Below, one piece after another: positions 38,433 to 47,455 of a stretch of DNA of 64,000 nucleotides. The position numbers and the translations under genes are program-made. The stretch covers positions 6,686-70,685 of the forward strand of contig CAXBAF010000022.1 of assembly GCA_963973795.1 (NCBI GenBank), written 5' to 3'. The notes beneath the pieces were generated by a model. The model had not been told where the DNA came from. It saw nothing but the letters and a program-made list of their open reading frames with translations, and did no database searches. Origin of the DNA: UBA1926 sp002337215 (lineage in GTDB: Bacteria > Planctomycetota > Phycisphaerae > Phycisphaerales > UBA1924). Within the stretch, counting starts at the first letter, position 1. Each line of letters starts with the position of its first letter.

Positions 38433-38460
38433 AAAGGCCGCCCGATGTCGGACGGCCTTT
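38433..38460 (-). terminator. Terminator of the OmpA-family gene
   Basis: A nearly perfect 13-base-pair stem (AAAGGCCG...CGGCCTTT, 38433-38440 with 38453-38460, extended by five inner pairs), followed on the minus strand by CTTTCTT. It is 37 bases after the stop codon. Confidence 0.8.
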
Positions 38461-38497
38461 CGCGATTGTCATTGCCGATTCGGCTGTCGGTGGTGGT

Positions 38498-39373
38498 TTA
38501 CTTGGTCGGTTCGAAGGACGACCCGCCGATCCCGTCGCGGTCGATCGTCGCGTTCGTGCCGGCCGGCTTGGTCGGCCCGAAACTCGCCGACGATCCGCCG
38601 CCCGATCCCGGGAACAGGTAGATCTCGACGCGTCGGTTCGCGGGGGTGTTGCCGTTGGCAGTGTTGGGCACCGCGGGGCGGTACTCACCCCAGCCCGCCG
38701 CCATCACCCGGCCCGCCGGGACGCCCAGCGAGACCAGCTCATCGCGGACCGAGATCGCCCGGTGAGCCGAAAGGTGCATGTTGGTCGCGTGCCGCTGGCG
38801 GGTCTTGGCGCTGATGGGCTGCGAGTCGGTGTGGCCGACCACCCGGACGTCGTACCCGAGCGCCTCGTTGCTCTTGAGGATGTCGGCGAGCGCACGGAGG
38901 CTGTTCTTCGCCTGGGCCTGCACGTCGGCCGATCCCGACGCGAACGTCAGATCGCTCGAGAACTGGAGCATCCCGCGATCCGCGTCGTAGCGCACGAGCC
39001 CGGGGTACCTCCCGGCGAGCTGACGGAGCGCGTCGTCGGTCACCGGATCAAGGCGGGCGAACTGCATCCCGTCGAGCTGGGACTCCAGGCTCGCGATGGT
39101 CTCGAGCGCCTGGTTCAGCTGCTGCTGGGCGAGGGCATTGGCATCCTCGAGTCCCGAGAGGGCGGTGTTCGGCTGGTTCAGCCGGCTCCGCAGGCTCGAC
39201 TCGGTGGCCTCCAGATCGCCCATCCGGCCCTGCAACTCGACGTTGCGGCTCTTGAGAGCCCGGTTCTCGCGCACAACATCGTCGTACGCCTGCTGGCTCA
39301 CGCAGCCCCCGAGCCCGCCCGCGAGGGCGACCAGCCCGGCGAGCGAGAGGGTCATCATTCGGTTCTTCATCAT
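38498..39373 (-). CDS. OmpA/Pal-family peptidoglycan-binding lipoprotein
   Basis: 291 residues. GAGGAGG six bases before ATGATG at 39373 fixes the start; the open frame runs further upstream without support. The lipobox is 'LGGC' at about residue 22, followed by a coiled coil (about 25-95). The C-terminal OmpA domain has 'LTFASGSADVQAQAKNSLRAL', 'DVRVVGHTDSQPIS', 'LSAHRAISVRDELVSLGVPAGRV' and 'NRRVEIYLFPG', with the peptidoglycan-binding Asp and Arg at the normal positions. It would tether the outer membrane to the cell wall. Divergent from the amidohydrolase. Confidence 0.92.
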   Translation of the reverse strand: MMKNRMMTLSLAGLVALAGGLGGCVSQQAYDDVVRENRALKSRNVELQGRMGDLEATESSLRSRLNQPNTALSGLEDANALAQQQLNQALETIASLESQLDGMQFARLDPVTDDALRQLAGRYPGLVRYDADRGMLQFSSDLTFASGSADVQAQAKNSLRALADILKSNEALGYDVRVVGHTDSQPISAKTRQRHATNMHLSAHRAISVRDELVSLGVPAGRVMAAGWGEYRPAVPNTANGNTPANRRVEIYLFPGSGGGSSASFGPTKPAGTNATIDRDGIGGSSFEPTK

Positions 39374-39515
39374 CACAGGCCTCCTCGAAGCTCGGCCGGG
39401 CCGGCCCGACGCGTATCCTCGTTTTGAGAGCACGCCGCGCGCGCAACACGACATTCTTAGACGGATCCTATCGGCGTTCGAAGCGCCGAACCATAAATCG
39501 CCGATCTTCCTGAAG

Positions 39516-40919
39516 ATGACCAACAACGCGTCAATCCCGCCGTCCGGCTCACTGTCCGGGCAGGGCAGCACGAGGGTCGTGCGCATCGATGCCGCGGGGC
39601 TCGCCGACGCGGACCGTTCGATCCCGGGCCCGGTCTCGGTTTGGGTCGAACGCCCGGTCGATCCCGGAACGGGTGAGCCGCTCGGTATGCCGTCCCGGCC
39701 GCACGACGCGGGTCACTGCCTTGTGCGCCGAATCGGGCCGACACCCCCTCCGAGTGACTCCGATCGCCTCGCCGACGCCGTGCTCGATCGTGCGAATTGT
39801 GTGCTCATCCCGGGTCTGGTCAACGCCCATTGCCACTTTGATCTGACATCGCTGGGCCCACGTCCCCGTGATCCCGATGCCGGGTTCGTCGAGTGGATCC
39901 GGATGATCATCGCCGAGCGGCCGACCGAGACCGAGGCGATCCGGTTGTCGGTGGCCGAGGGCGTCCGGCTCTCGCTCGCCGGCGGCGTCGTGGCGGTGGG
40001 GGACATCATCGGCGCGGCGAACGGTGTGCCCACGACCGTCGGGCTTTCGGCGCTCGCCGAGTCCGTGCTCGAGGGTGTCGGGTTCGTGGAGTATTTCGGG
40101 ATCGCGGTCCACAAGGTCGAGGGGTTCTCGGTGCTCCATGATGTCGCGCACGAGATCGCGGCCTGGCCCGCGGGCGCACGAGTCCGTCCGGGGCTGCACC
40201 CGCACGCCCCCAACACCGTGTCGCTGCCGTACTACGAGGAATCCGCCCGGATCGCGAATCGGGACGGGTTCCCGATCTCGACCCATCTCGCCGAAACGCC
40301 CGAGGAGCGGCGGTTCATCGCCACCGCGGACGGCCCGCAGCGGGACCTGCTGGATCAGATGGGCCTCTGGGACGAGTCGGAACGCGCGTACCTCGGGTTC
40401 GGCCGACACCCCGTTGCGCACCTCGCCCACGTGCTCGCCCAGCGGGCGTTCCTGTGCGCGCATGTGAACGACGCGGACGACGCCGCGATCCGGACGCTCG
40501 CCGACACCGGCGCGTCGGTCGCCTATTGCCCGCGCGCCAGTGACTACTTCGACGCGGCCGAGCACTTCGGCCCGCACCGGTTCCGGGACATGCTCGACGC
40601 GGGCGTGAACGTCTGCCTCGGGACGGACTCGATCGTGAACCTCGATACCGCCGATCGGATCTCACCGCTCGACGACGCTCGGCTGCTCGCGCGCACAACA
40701 GACGCCGGTGCGCGCACGCTGCTCGCGATGATGACGACCCGTGGCGCGGCGGCGCTGGGGCTCGATGCGGACCGCTACAGGCTGCGCGAGGGGGAGGCGA
40801 TCGCGGGGCTCGTCGCCGTGCCAGCGGAAGAGGCCGAGCGTGAAAACGGGGTCCGCGACATGGATCCGGCCGACGCGGTGCTCGGATCGCCTGGAGCCCC
40901 CGAACTCCTGTTGTGCTGA
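39516..40919 (+). CDS. Metal-dependent amidohydrolase (SAH/MTA deaminase or cytosine-deaminase-like)
   Basis: 467 residues in the amidohydrolase superfamily. Metal motifs: 'GLVNAHCHFDL' (HxH on strand 1), His in 'GLHPHAP', His in 'STHLAETPEE', His in 'CAHVND' and Asp in 'CLGTDSIVN'. This set fits the ATZ/TRZ-like deaminase group, which includes S-adenosylhomocysteine/methylthioadenosine deaminases and aminofutalosine deaminases. The substrate cannot be assigned from the sequence. The start at 39516 is the first ATG near the homologous region; upstream frame extension overlaps the OmpA gene. Neighbours give no pathway clue. Confidence 0.82.
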   Translation: MTNNASIPPSGSLSGQGSTRVVRIDAAGLADADRSIPGPVSVWVERPVDPGTGEPLGMPSRPHDAGHCLVRRIGPTPPPSDSDRLADAVLDRANCVLIPGLVNAHCHFDLTSLGPRPRDPDAGFVEWIRMIIAERPTETEAIRLSVAEGVRLSLAGGVVAVGDIIGAANGVPTTVGLSALAESVLEGVGFVEYFGIAVHKVEGFSVLHDVAHEIAAWPAGARVRPGLHPHAPNTVSLPYYEESARIANRDGFPISTHLAETPEERRFIATADGPQRDLLDQMGLWDESERAYLGFGRHPVAHLAHVLAQRAFLCAHVNDADDAAIRTLADTGASVAYCPRASDYFDAAEHFGPHRFRDMLDAGVNVCLGTDSIVNLDTADRISPLDDARLLARTTDAGARTLLAMMTTRGAAALGLDADRYRLREGEAIAGLVAVPAEEAERENGVRDMDPADAVLGSPGAPELLLC

Positions 40920-41038
40920 ACGGATTCTTGTCAGCCGGCAATGAGCGGGGCGAATCAGGGGGGTAGGATCCACCGAACCCGACCCTAGGACAGCCTCCGA
41001 ACGCATGGGCCCCCGCCCGTCGTCATTGCCGGGAACGC

Positions 41039-43714
41039 ATGAGCAAGAAGTGGCAGCGAGTCAAGAAGTGGGACGCCGAGCACCTGACCGGTCCGCTCGC
41101 GCCGGTCCGGTGGGTGCTGGGGTCGCTGAGCTCGATCTCGCTCGCGGTCGTGCTGTTGGTCTTTGTCGCGCTGTACGGGGCGCTCGCGAGCATTCCGATC
41201 GGGCTTGTCGCGCTCGCGCCGACGTATCTGGCCGTGGCGTTGACCGCGCTTGTTGCGATTGTCTCGGCCGGGGTGCTTGTGATCGCACTCGTCCGGCTCT
41301 CGGTCCCGGCGTCGCGTCGCGGGCTCCGGTTCACCGCGTCGCTCCTGCTCGGGATGCTCGGCGCCGCGGGCGGCTTCGCGGCGTGGCACGCGTTCGCGTG
41401 GCCCCTGATGCGGTACGACCCCGCGAACGGAACGGGGTTGCGGTTCTTCGCCTCGTTCGTCGAGGCGTACGACGGGACGACGCTCCGTCGCCTGCCCGGC
41501 TTCGAGATGACCGAGCTCGAGTTCTACTCGTGGTGGCCGCTCCGTGTTGTGCTTGTGCTGTTCGTGATCAACATGATGATCGCGACGATCCGGCGGATCG
41601 AGTTCAACTTCAAGAACCTGGGTGTGCTGACGGTGCACACGGGGATCATCGTGATCTCGCTGGGGAGCGTCTACTACCAGGCCCTCAAGAAGGAAGGCGA
41701 CGCGCTGCTCCGCGCGGGCGTTCCGACAGCGCGGGGCGAGCCGACAGTGGGGAGCCCGGTCCGCGGGTTCTGGGACAACACCAGGGTGGCGCTGTGGGTC
41801 GCGCAGCGTGAGTTCTCGGGGTCGCCTCTGTGGGACGAGCGCCCGCTGCGCAACATCCCGCGGTACAACGATTACAACCTCGTCGCGGGGCTGCCCGAAT
41901 CGGCGCGGTCGGCCGACCCAGACCGCATCGCCGGCCCGCTTTCGGTAATCGACACGCACGCGGAGAGGCCGCTGGATATCGAGATCCCGCGCGGCGGCGT
42001 GGACCCCATCCTCGGGACACCCCGCGTCGATGAGGACATCCGCTTCCGCGTTGTCGGGTATGCCGAGTATGCCCGTGAGAACGAGAGCCTCGTCTTTGTC
42101 GATGACGACTCGGCGGGTTCGCTCCCGGCGGAGTCGAAGACCCCGATCCGTGTCGTGGAGTTGCTGAGCCGGGTCCCCGACGAGACCGGCGCGGTGCCGG
42201 ATCCGGATCAGCCGGCGTTCCGTTTCACGCTCCGACCCGATCGCCCCGCGGGGCGGATCAGCGAGGGCCCGGCGTTCGCGGTCGAGTACACACGCAACAT
42301 GGACCCGACGCGGATGGCGGACCTGATGGCCGACCTCCCGGACCGGATCCCGCACGCGTTGGTAGTCGAAGTGCCCGCGGCGGCCTCGGAGGACGGATCG
42401 GTCCCGCGGGCCGTCGTCGAAGCGAAGATCGGCCTGCGTCATCGCATCGGCGACACGGGCTGGGCTGTCGGCGTGCGCGACATCCTCCCCGAGCCGCCGT
42501 TCCCGATCATCACGGCGGGGTACCAGGGCGCGACGTCGTCGGTGGTCGTCCTCCAGATCACGCCCCCGGAGGGTGAGCCGTACGACCGGTACGTCTATCA
42601 CCGGTTCCCGCAGATCGGCCAGGATCTGCTGGGCACGCAGGCGGACGGGCGCCCGAACCGGCGGGACGCGGACCCTTCGATCCGGGTCGGGTTCATCGAC
42701 GCGTCGAAATTGCAGCTGTATTTCAACGAGCGCACAACCGCGGACGGCGGGGTCACGACGGACCTGATCGTCCGCGAACCGGGCGGAACGGCGAGGCTCA
42801 TCGCGGGCATCGAGGTCGGCGACAAGATCGAGAACGTCGTCGACAAGATCGACTTCCGCATCGCCCAGCGGCGTGACAACGCGGTGCGCGTGCGGCACCC
42901 GGTCCCGGTTCCCGAGATCGAACGAGACGGGCAGATGGTCGGCACGCACGGCGAGTCGCTGCTGGCCGTCGAGGTGACCGTTGACGGCACGGACTGGCGT
43001 AAGGTCGTGTGGGTGCCCTACCTGCAGTATCTCGGGACGGACCCGAACCGGACGCGGACGGTGAACCTGCCCGATGGGCGGAACGTGACGCTGCAGTTCG
43101 GGCGTGTCTTCCACGGTTTCCCGGGGTTCAGCGTGCAGCTCGTCAACTTCGAGATGATCGCCTACGACCACCGGGGTGCGCCGCGTGACTACCAATCGCT
43201 GGTCCGGGTTTCGCCGACGTCGCCCGCGGCGCAGGAACGGTTCGAGAGCTTCGAGCATGTGACCAAGCTCAACGCGCCGCTGCAGGCGCCGTTCATCTGG
43301 GACGAGAGCAGGGGGCTGGTTTCGAACGTCTGGCGTCGGCTGTCGAACGGTCTGAACCCTCAGCAGTTCAAGCTGAGCCAGGCGGGCTGGGACCGCGAAG
43401 GCTGGACGCTGACGCAGGAGGCGGCCGACAAGGGCGAGCTCCCCAGGCCGTTCGCTCGGTACACGATTTTGCAGGTGGGCAACAACCCGGGGATCCACGT
43501 GATCGCGCTGGGCGGCATCCTGATGGCGGTGGGCATCCCGTGGGCGTTCTACGTGAAGCCCTGGCTGGTCCGCCGGGAGCGGGACCGGCTCGCTCGATCA
43601 GCGAAACAGAAGGCGCAGGCGAAGCAGCACGCCCGCGGCGCGCCCGGCGCTGAACGCACACCGGACTCGGCTTCCAACACGGAGGGGACGGAAATGCCCG
43701 TCCAGCAGACATGA
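41039..43714 (+). CDS. resB: ResB-like cytochrome c biogenesis protein
   Basis: An 891-residue membrane protein of System II cytochrome c maturation, working with CcsA to deliver and attach haem to apocytochromes outside the membrane. N-terminal transmembrane segments ('LGSLSSISLAVVLLVFVALYG' and 'LAVALTALVAIVSAGVLVIAL', approximate) and another pair near 105-185 precede a large periplasmic domain. A final helix near 820-840 ('IALGGILMAVGIPWAFYV') precedes a basic cytoplasmic tail. It is larger than typical ResB (about 450-600 residues), as in other planctomycetes. The stop overlaps the ccsA start by four bases. Confidence 0.87.
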   Translation: MSKKWQRVKKWDAEHLTGPLAPVRWVLGSLSSISLAVVLLVFVALYGALASIPIGLVALAPTYLAVALTALVAIVSAGVLVIALVRLSVPASRRGLRFTASLLLGMLGAAGGFAAWHAFAWPLMRYDPANGTGLRFFASFVEAYDGTTLRRLPGFEMTELEFYSWWPLRVVLVLFVINMMIATIRRIEFNFKNLGVLTVHTGIIVISLGSVYYQALKKEGDALLRAGVPTARGEPTVGSPVRGFWDNTRVALWVAQREFSGSPLWDERPLRNIPRYNDYNLVAGLPESARSADPDRIAGPLSVIDTHAERPLDIEIPRGGVDPILGTPRVDEDIRFRVVGYAEYARENESLVFVDDDSAGSLPAESKTPIRVVELLSRVPDETGAVPDPDQPAFRFTLRPDRPAGRISEGPAFAVEYTRNMDPTRMADLMADLPDRIPHALVVEVPAAASEDGSVPRAVVEAKIGLRHRIGDTGWAVGVRDILPEPPFPIITAGYQGATSSVVVLQITPPEGEPYDRYVYHRFPQIGQDLLGTQADGRPNRRDADPSIRVGFIDASKLQLYFNERTTADGGVTTDLIVREPGGTARLIAGIEVGDKIENVVDKIDFRIAQRRDNAVRVRHPVPVPEIERDGQMVGTHGESLLAVEVTVDGTDWRKVVWVPYLQYLGTDPNRTRTVNLPDGRNVTLQFGRVFHGFPGFSVQLVNFEMIAYDHRGAPRDYQSLVRVSPTSPAAQERFESFEHVTKLNAPLQAPFIWDESRGLVSNVWRRLSNGLNPQQFKLSQAGWDREGWTLTQEAADKGELPRPFARYTILQVGNNPGIHVIALGGILMAVGIPWAFYVKPWLVRRERDRLARSAKQKAQAKQHARGAPGAERTPDSASNTEGTEMPVQQT

Positions 43715-45606
43715 GCATGTTCAACAGACTTCTGGTCGTCGCGGCGTGCATGGTCGGTTTTGTGCCGGGGCTGATCGCGCAGGACGCGATCGAGCCGCAC
43801 AGCGCGCGCCCGACGCTCGACGCGGCGCAGGCGGGCCAGGCCGCGGCGCCGTCGGCGGTCCCGCAGGCGCCGGCCGGGAACGCGCACCCGGCGCAGGAGA
43901 TCGTCCGGCGGACGGAAGGACAGGTCGCGCCGTTCGGGCCGCCGCAGCCGAGGTCGAACTTCGACGCCGAGTCGAAGTCGGCGTTCGCGGACGCGGTCGA
44001 TCTCGCGCCGCTGCGCGATCTCGCGGTGCTGCACAACGGGCGTGTGAAGATCCTCGACACGATGGCGAGCGAGATGGTCAGCGGGCTGACGGGCCGGTCG
44101 GATTTCGTGGATTTCATCCAGCACTCGGAGACCGACATCGAGAAAGTGGGCTACGACCCGGTCTTCACGATGCTCGACATGATCATCGACCCGGCGTTCT
44201 ATGTCCGCGAGCCGGTGGTGCACATCGAGTACCTGCCGCTCCGCGAGGCGTACCTCGCGATGGCGTTCCCGGAGGACACACCCGAGGACGCGGACGCCCG
44301 GCTGCGATGGAAGAAACTGACGCGGATCTCGCCGGCGATGATCGAGGCGTTCAGCACGGACCTGTTCAACCAGCACGCGGGCTCCGCGCCCTACCGCGAG
44401 GGGATCCAGAAGGCCGAGCGGGCGAACGCGCTCTTCCTCTACGGCGTGAACAATCTCCTGCTGATCGCGCCCGATTCGAGCACGGACACGTGGCACCACA
44501 TCGCCGAGGCATCGATGCTGGGATCGCCCGAACTGCTGGAGGCCTCGCGCGATCTGGGCGCGGCGTGGCGCGCGGGCGACGCCGACGTGGCGAACGCCGC
44601 GATTGCGAGCCTCGCGCAGGTGCTGCCGACGATCAACAGCGATCTGTACCCGACGACCAGCCGATCGCTGGAACTCGCCTACAACCGCACGAACACCTTT
44701 GAGTGGGGGTACTGGGTCTATTTCTTCAGCCTGCTCGCGCTTGTGCTCGCGTTCGGGACGGGGCGTCGCTGGCTCATCGTGACCGGCAACGTGCTGCTCA
44801 TCGCGGCGCTGGGGCTCCATGCGTTCGGGTTCGTCGCCCGGTGTCTGATCGCCGAGCGGTTCGCGATCCAGAACCAATTCGAGTCGATGACCGGGCTCAG
44901 CCTGTTCGCGGCGCTGGTGGGGCTCGCGATCATGATTGTGCGCAAGCAGTGGCTCTTCGGCGCGGCGGCGGCGGCGTGCGGGTTCCTCGTGCTGATCACC
45001 GCGACCGAGGCGCCGATCCCGGGCAAGGACATCGGCCGCGAAGCCGCGATCCTCAACACGTCCGTGCTGCTCAAATACCACGTGACCACCGTGCTCACAA
45101 GCTACGGGCTCATCACACTGGGCTTCGTCTGCAGCGTGTTCTATCTCGCGACGCACTACGGCGCGAAGGTGTTCGGCAAGCAGGAAACCCCGAGCCTCGC
45201 GGTCGCGGCCGTCGGCGGGGGGGCTGTTGGTGGCGTCGGCGGCGCAGCCGGCACGAGGGGCGGCAACACCGAGCCCGAGGACACGCCCACGCTCGCACGC
45301 ACGCTGGGCGACCTCGACACGGCGCAGATGATCATCCTGCAACTCGCGTTCTGGACGCTTGGGGTGGGCATCCTGCTGGGCGCGTGGTGGGCCGACCATT
45401 CGTGGGGCCGATGGTGGGCGTTCGACCCCAAGGAGACCTGGGCGCTGATCACGTGGATCGTCTACCTCATCGTGATCCATGTCCGCGTCGGGACGAGGAA
45501 CAAGGCGTTCGTCACCGCGTGGCTCAGCGTCGCGGGCTTCATCGTGATGCTCTGGACCTACTTCGGCGTCAACCTGCTTCTGCCCGGCTTGCACGCCTAC
45601 GCGTGA
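43711..45606 (+). CDS. ccsA: CcsA-type cytochrome c biogenesis (haem handling) protein
   Basis: A 631-residue haem exporter/ligase subunit of System II. After a signal peptide and a ~300-residue extracytoplasmic region come about eight helices with the haem-handling WWD segment 'HSWGRWWAFDPKETWALITW' near residues 562-580, and conserved His in 'LLKYHVTT' and 'LIVIHVRV'. A Gly/Ala-rich linker interrupts the helices near residues 500-525. The large N-terminal extension is not in short CcsA proteins. Coupled to resB; together they would mature the many c-type haems encoded at 1.6 kb and 18.9-30.9 kb. Confidence 0.9.
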   Translation: MSMFNRLLVVAACMVGFVPGLIAQDAIEPHSARPTLDAAQAGQAAAPSAVPQAPAGNAHPAQEIVRRTEGQVAPFGPPQPRSNFDAESKSAFADAVDLAPLRDLAVLHNGRVKILDTMASEMVSGLTGRSDFVDFIQHSETDIEKVGYDPVFTMLDMIIDPAFYVREPVVHIEYLPLREAYLAMAFPEDTPEDADARLRWKKLTRISPAMIEAFSTDLFNQHAGSAPYREGIQKAERANALFLYGVNNLLLIAPDSSTDTWHHIAEASMLGSPELLEASRDLGAAWRAGDADVANAAIASLAQVLPTINSDLYPTTSRSLELAYNRTNTFEWGYWVYFFSLLALVLAFGTGRRWLIVTGNVLLIAALGLHAFGFVARCLIAERFAIQNQFESMTGLSLFAALVGLAIMIVRKQWLFGAAAAACGFLVLITATEAPIPGKDIGREAAILNTSVLLKYHVTTVLTSYGLITLGFVCSVFYLATHYGAKVFGKQETPSLAVAAVGGGAVGGVGGAAGTRGGNTEPEDTPTLARTLGDLDTAQMIILQLAFWTLGVGILLGAWWADHSWGRWWAFDPKETWALITWIVYLIVIHVRVGTRNKAFVTAWLSVAGFIVMLWTYFGVNLLLPGLHAYA

Positions 45607-45607
45607 T

Positions 45608-46051
45608 TCACGCCGCGTTGCCCGCAGAGAGCCTCCGGAAATAGTTGAGCAGGCCCATCGTCACGGTGTCGGTGTCGAGCGTGTCGCACTGATCCAGGAA
45701 CGCGGCGATCGTGCTGAACTCGGTCCGGCAGTAGGACACCTCGAACCGTGTGTCACAGAGCCCCATGCTGCAGTCCGAGAACTGCCGCGAGTCGCTCTGG
45801 CCGCGGAACAGGGTCTGGACCATCGTGTGCCGCGGATCGGCGTTGATCTTCTTGAGCAGTGCGTCCACCGCCCCTTCCGGACCTTCAAGGACCTGAAGGA
45901 TCTCGCCCGCGTTGTAGCTCAGCATCCCCGTGATGCCCCGCTCGCGGTTGTTGCGGCTCGCGTTCTTCACCAGGCTGGTGAGTTCGGCCTCGGAGAACGG
46001 CGCGACCGCGGTGCTGATGTAAACGACCCGGGTTACGGGCTGAGCCTTCAT
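45608..46051 (-). CDS. BLUF-domain blue-light sensor
   Basis: A 147-residue single-domain flavin photoreceptor. The BLUF residues align well with AppA: Tyr11 (VVYIS), Asn35 (RNNRERGITG) and Gln53 (EILQVLEG), with 24 and 18 residue spacings as in AppA, and Met96 at the usual place. At the position of the key AppA Trp104, this protein has Cys94 ('SDCSMG' where DWSMG is usual). No output domain is attached, so it probably acts through a partner. A longer frame to 46153 has no homology. Divergent from mpg, sharing a TATAAT/ATTATA element. Confidence 0.88.
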   Translation of the reverse strand: MKAQPVTRVVYISTAVAPFSEAELTSLVKNASRNNRERGITGMLSYNAGEILQVLEGPEGAVDALLKKINADPRHTMVQTLFRGQSDSRQFSDCSMGLCDTRFEVSYCRTEFSTIAAFLDQCDTLDTDTVTMGLLNYFRRLSAGNAA

Positions 46052-46056
46052 TTTTC

Positions 46057-46062
46057 TATAAT
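46057..46062. promoter_or_regulatory. Shared -10-like TATAAT between BLUF and mpg genes
   Basis: TATAAT on the plus strand, 69 bases before mpg; the same bases read ATTATA on the minus strand, five bases before the BLUF ATG. It could serve both directions; the minus-strand message would be nearly leaderless. No good -35 is seen for either side. Confidence 0.35.
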
Positions 46063-46131
46063 CGAACGGTTGGATCAGGCAGATGATGAGAATCCGGCAG
46101 ATCGCATCAATACACAGAGGCACAGATCCGC

Positions 46132-46779
46132 ATGAAGAGGCTCGGACGCACATTCTTTTCGTGCGATGCTGCAGTGCTGGCGCCCGCCCTGCTCGGCTGC
46201 ACGTTTGTCCGCATGACCGACGCTGGTGAGCGGCTCGCGGGGCTCATCGTCGAGACCGAGGCCTATGCCGGGCCCGCCGATCAGGCGGCGCATACCCGGA
46301 ACGGACACCGCTCGCCGCGCAACGAGGTTATGTGGGGCGATGCGGGCCTGTGCTATGTCTATTTTACGTACGGCATGCACCATTGCATGAACGTGGTGTG
46401 CGGTGGGGTGGATGTCCCGGAGGCCGTGCTCGTGCGGGCGATCGAGCCTGTGGATGGCATCGAGATCATGCGGACGAACCGGTCCTCCACGGCGACGGGC
46501 TCCAAGCCCCGCAAGCACCCGCTCCGCGATCGGGACCTGTGCTCGGGGCCGGCCCGGCTCTGCCAGGCACTGGGCATATCGAGGGATGAGAACGGTCTTG
46601 ATATGACACAGTCCGACCGGCTCTGGATCGAACCGGCGCCAGATATAGGGCGTGGGGCGGTGCCACCCGATCGGATTGTGAACACGACGCGGGTTGGGAT
46701 CGATTCGGCCGGCCCGGAATGGGCGGGCAAGCCGTGGCGTTGGTACGACCGCGGGAGTGCGCACGTCAGCAAGCGGTGA
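46132..46779 (+). CDS. mpg: 3-methyladenine DNA glycosylase (AAG/MPG family)
   Basis: A 215-residue base-excision repair enzyme that removes alkylated purines. Family blocks are visible: 'LARLLLG'-like 'LAPALLGCTF', 'GLIVETEAYAGPADQAAH' with the catalytic Glu, 'MWGDAGLCYVYFTYGMHHCMNVV' (split) with the intercalating Tyr region, 'SGPARLCQALGI' and 'RVGI' near the C-terminus. The length is normal for bacterial members. Confidence 0.93.
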   Translation: MKRLGRTFFSCDAAVLAPALLGCTFVRMTDAGERLAGLIVETEAYAGPADQAAHTRNGHRSPRNEVMWGDAGLCYVYFTYGMHHCMNVVCGGVDVPEAVLVRAIEPVDGIEIMRTNRSSTATGSKPRKHPLRDRDLCSGPARLCQALGISRDENGLDMTQSDRLWIEPAPDIGRGAVPPDRIVNTTRVGIDSAGPEWAGKPWRWYDRGSAHVSKR

Positions 46780-46948
46780 TTCGCTGGCACGGGCGATGGA
46801 TGGAACGGAAGGTCCGATTTGTGTGAAAATACGATGAGACGTGCAAGGTTCCTACGATTAAAAGGAAACGGGTGCCGCACCCGGGGCGTATAACAGGCGA
46901 CGCCCGCGTGCGTCCGCCGGTCTTGGATCGGCGAGCAAGGAGCGAGTC

Positions 46949-47359
46949 GTGGCGGACTTTGACATTCCGTCCATCATGGAACGAGCCGGCGGGTTCAGCC
47001 CCAACGCGTTCCAGTTCATCCGCGATGGGCTGGGGCACACGGTGCGGATGGTGCACGGCGACGACGCCGCGGACGCGGTTGTTGACGAGGAAGACGAGAG
47101 CCGGCATGTCGGTGGTCGCGACCTCTGCATGGGGCTCCGCGATTACGCGGTGCGTCGGTACGGGCTGCTCGCCAAGACGGTGCTCAACCAATGGGGCGTG
47201 ACGCAGACCGAGGACTTCGGCAAGATCGTCTTCGCGCTCGTCGAGGCGGGGCTGCTCCGCAAGACCGACGAGGACACGCTCGACGATTTCCGCGGCGTGT
47301 TCGATTTCGAGGATGAGTTCGCGTCGTCGATCGAAGAATCACTCGACATGTCGAACTGA
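46949..47359 (+). CDS. Minf_1886-family conserved protein
   Basis: A 136-residue protein of the family largely restricted to Planctomycetes and Verrucomicrobia (Minf_1886/'Plancto_Ver'). Characteristic stretches are 'YAVRRYGLLAKTVLNQWGV', 'TEDFGKIVFALVEAGLL' and the C-terminal 'DFRGVFDFEDEF'. It is soluble and acidic with no cofactor motif; function is unknown. The start is GTG, with AAGGAGCG five bases upstream. Confidence 0.85.
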   Translation: MADFDIPSIMERAGGFSPNAFQFIRDGLGHTVRMVHGDDAADAVVDEEDESRHVGGRDLCMGLRDYAVRRYGLLAKTVLNQWGVTQTEDFGKIVFALVEAGLLRKTDEDTLDDFRGVFDFEDEFASSIEESLDMSN

Positions 47360-47455
47360 TCGAGACACGCTCGCTCGAATCTGTCCCAGCTATGAACTGA
47401 TCGCTCTGTGCGGTGCCCACCCCACGCGGCTGCCGCGATGGGGTAGATTGTCGTC

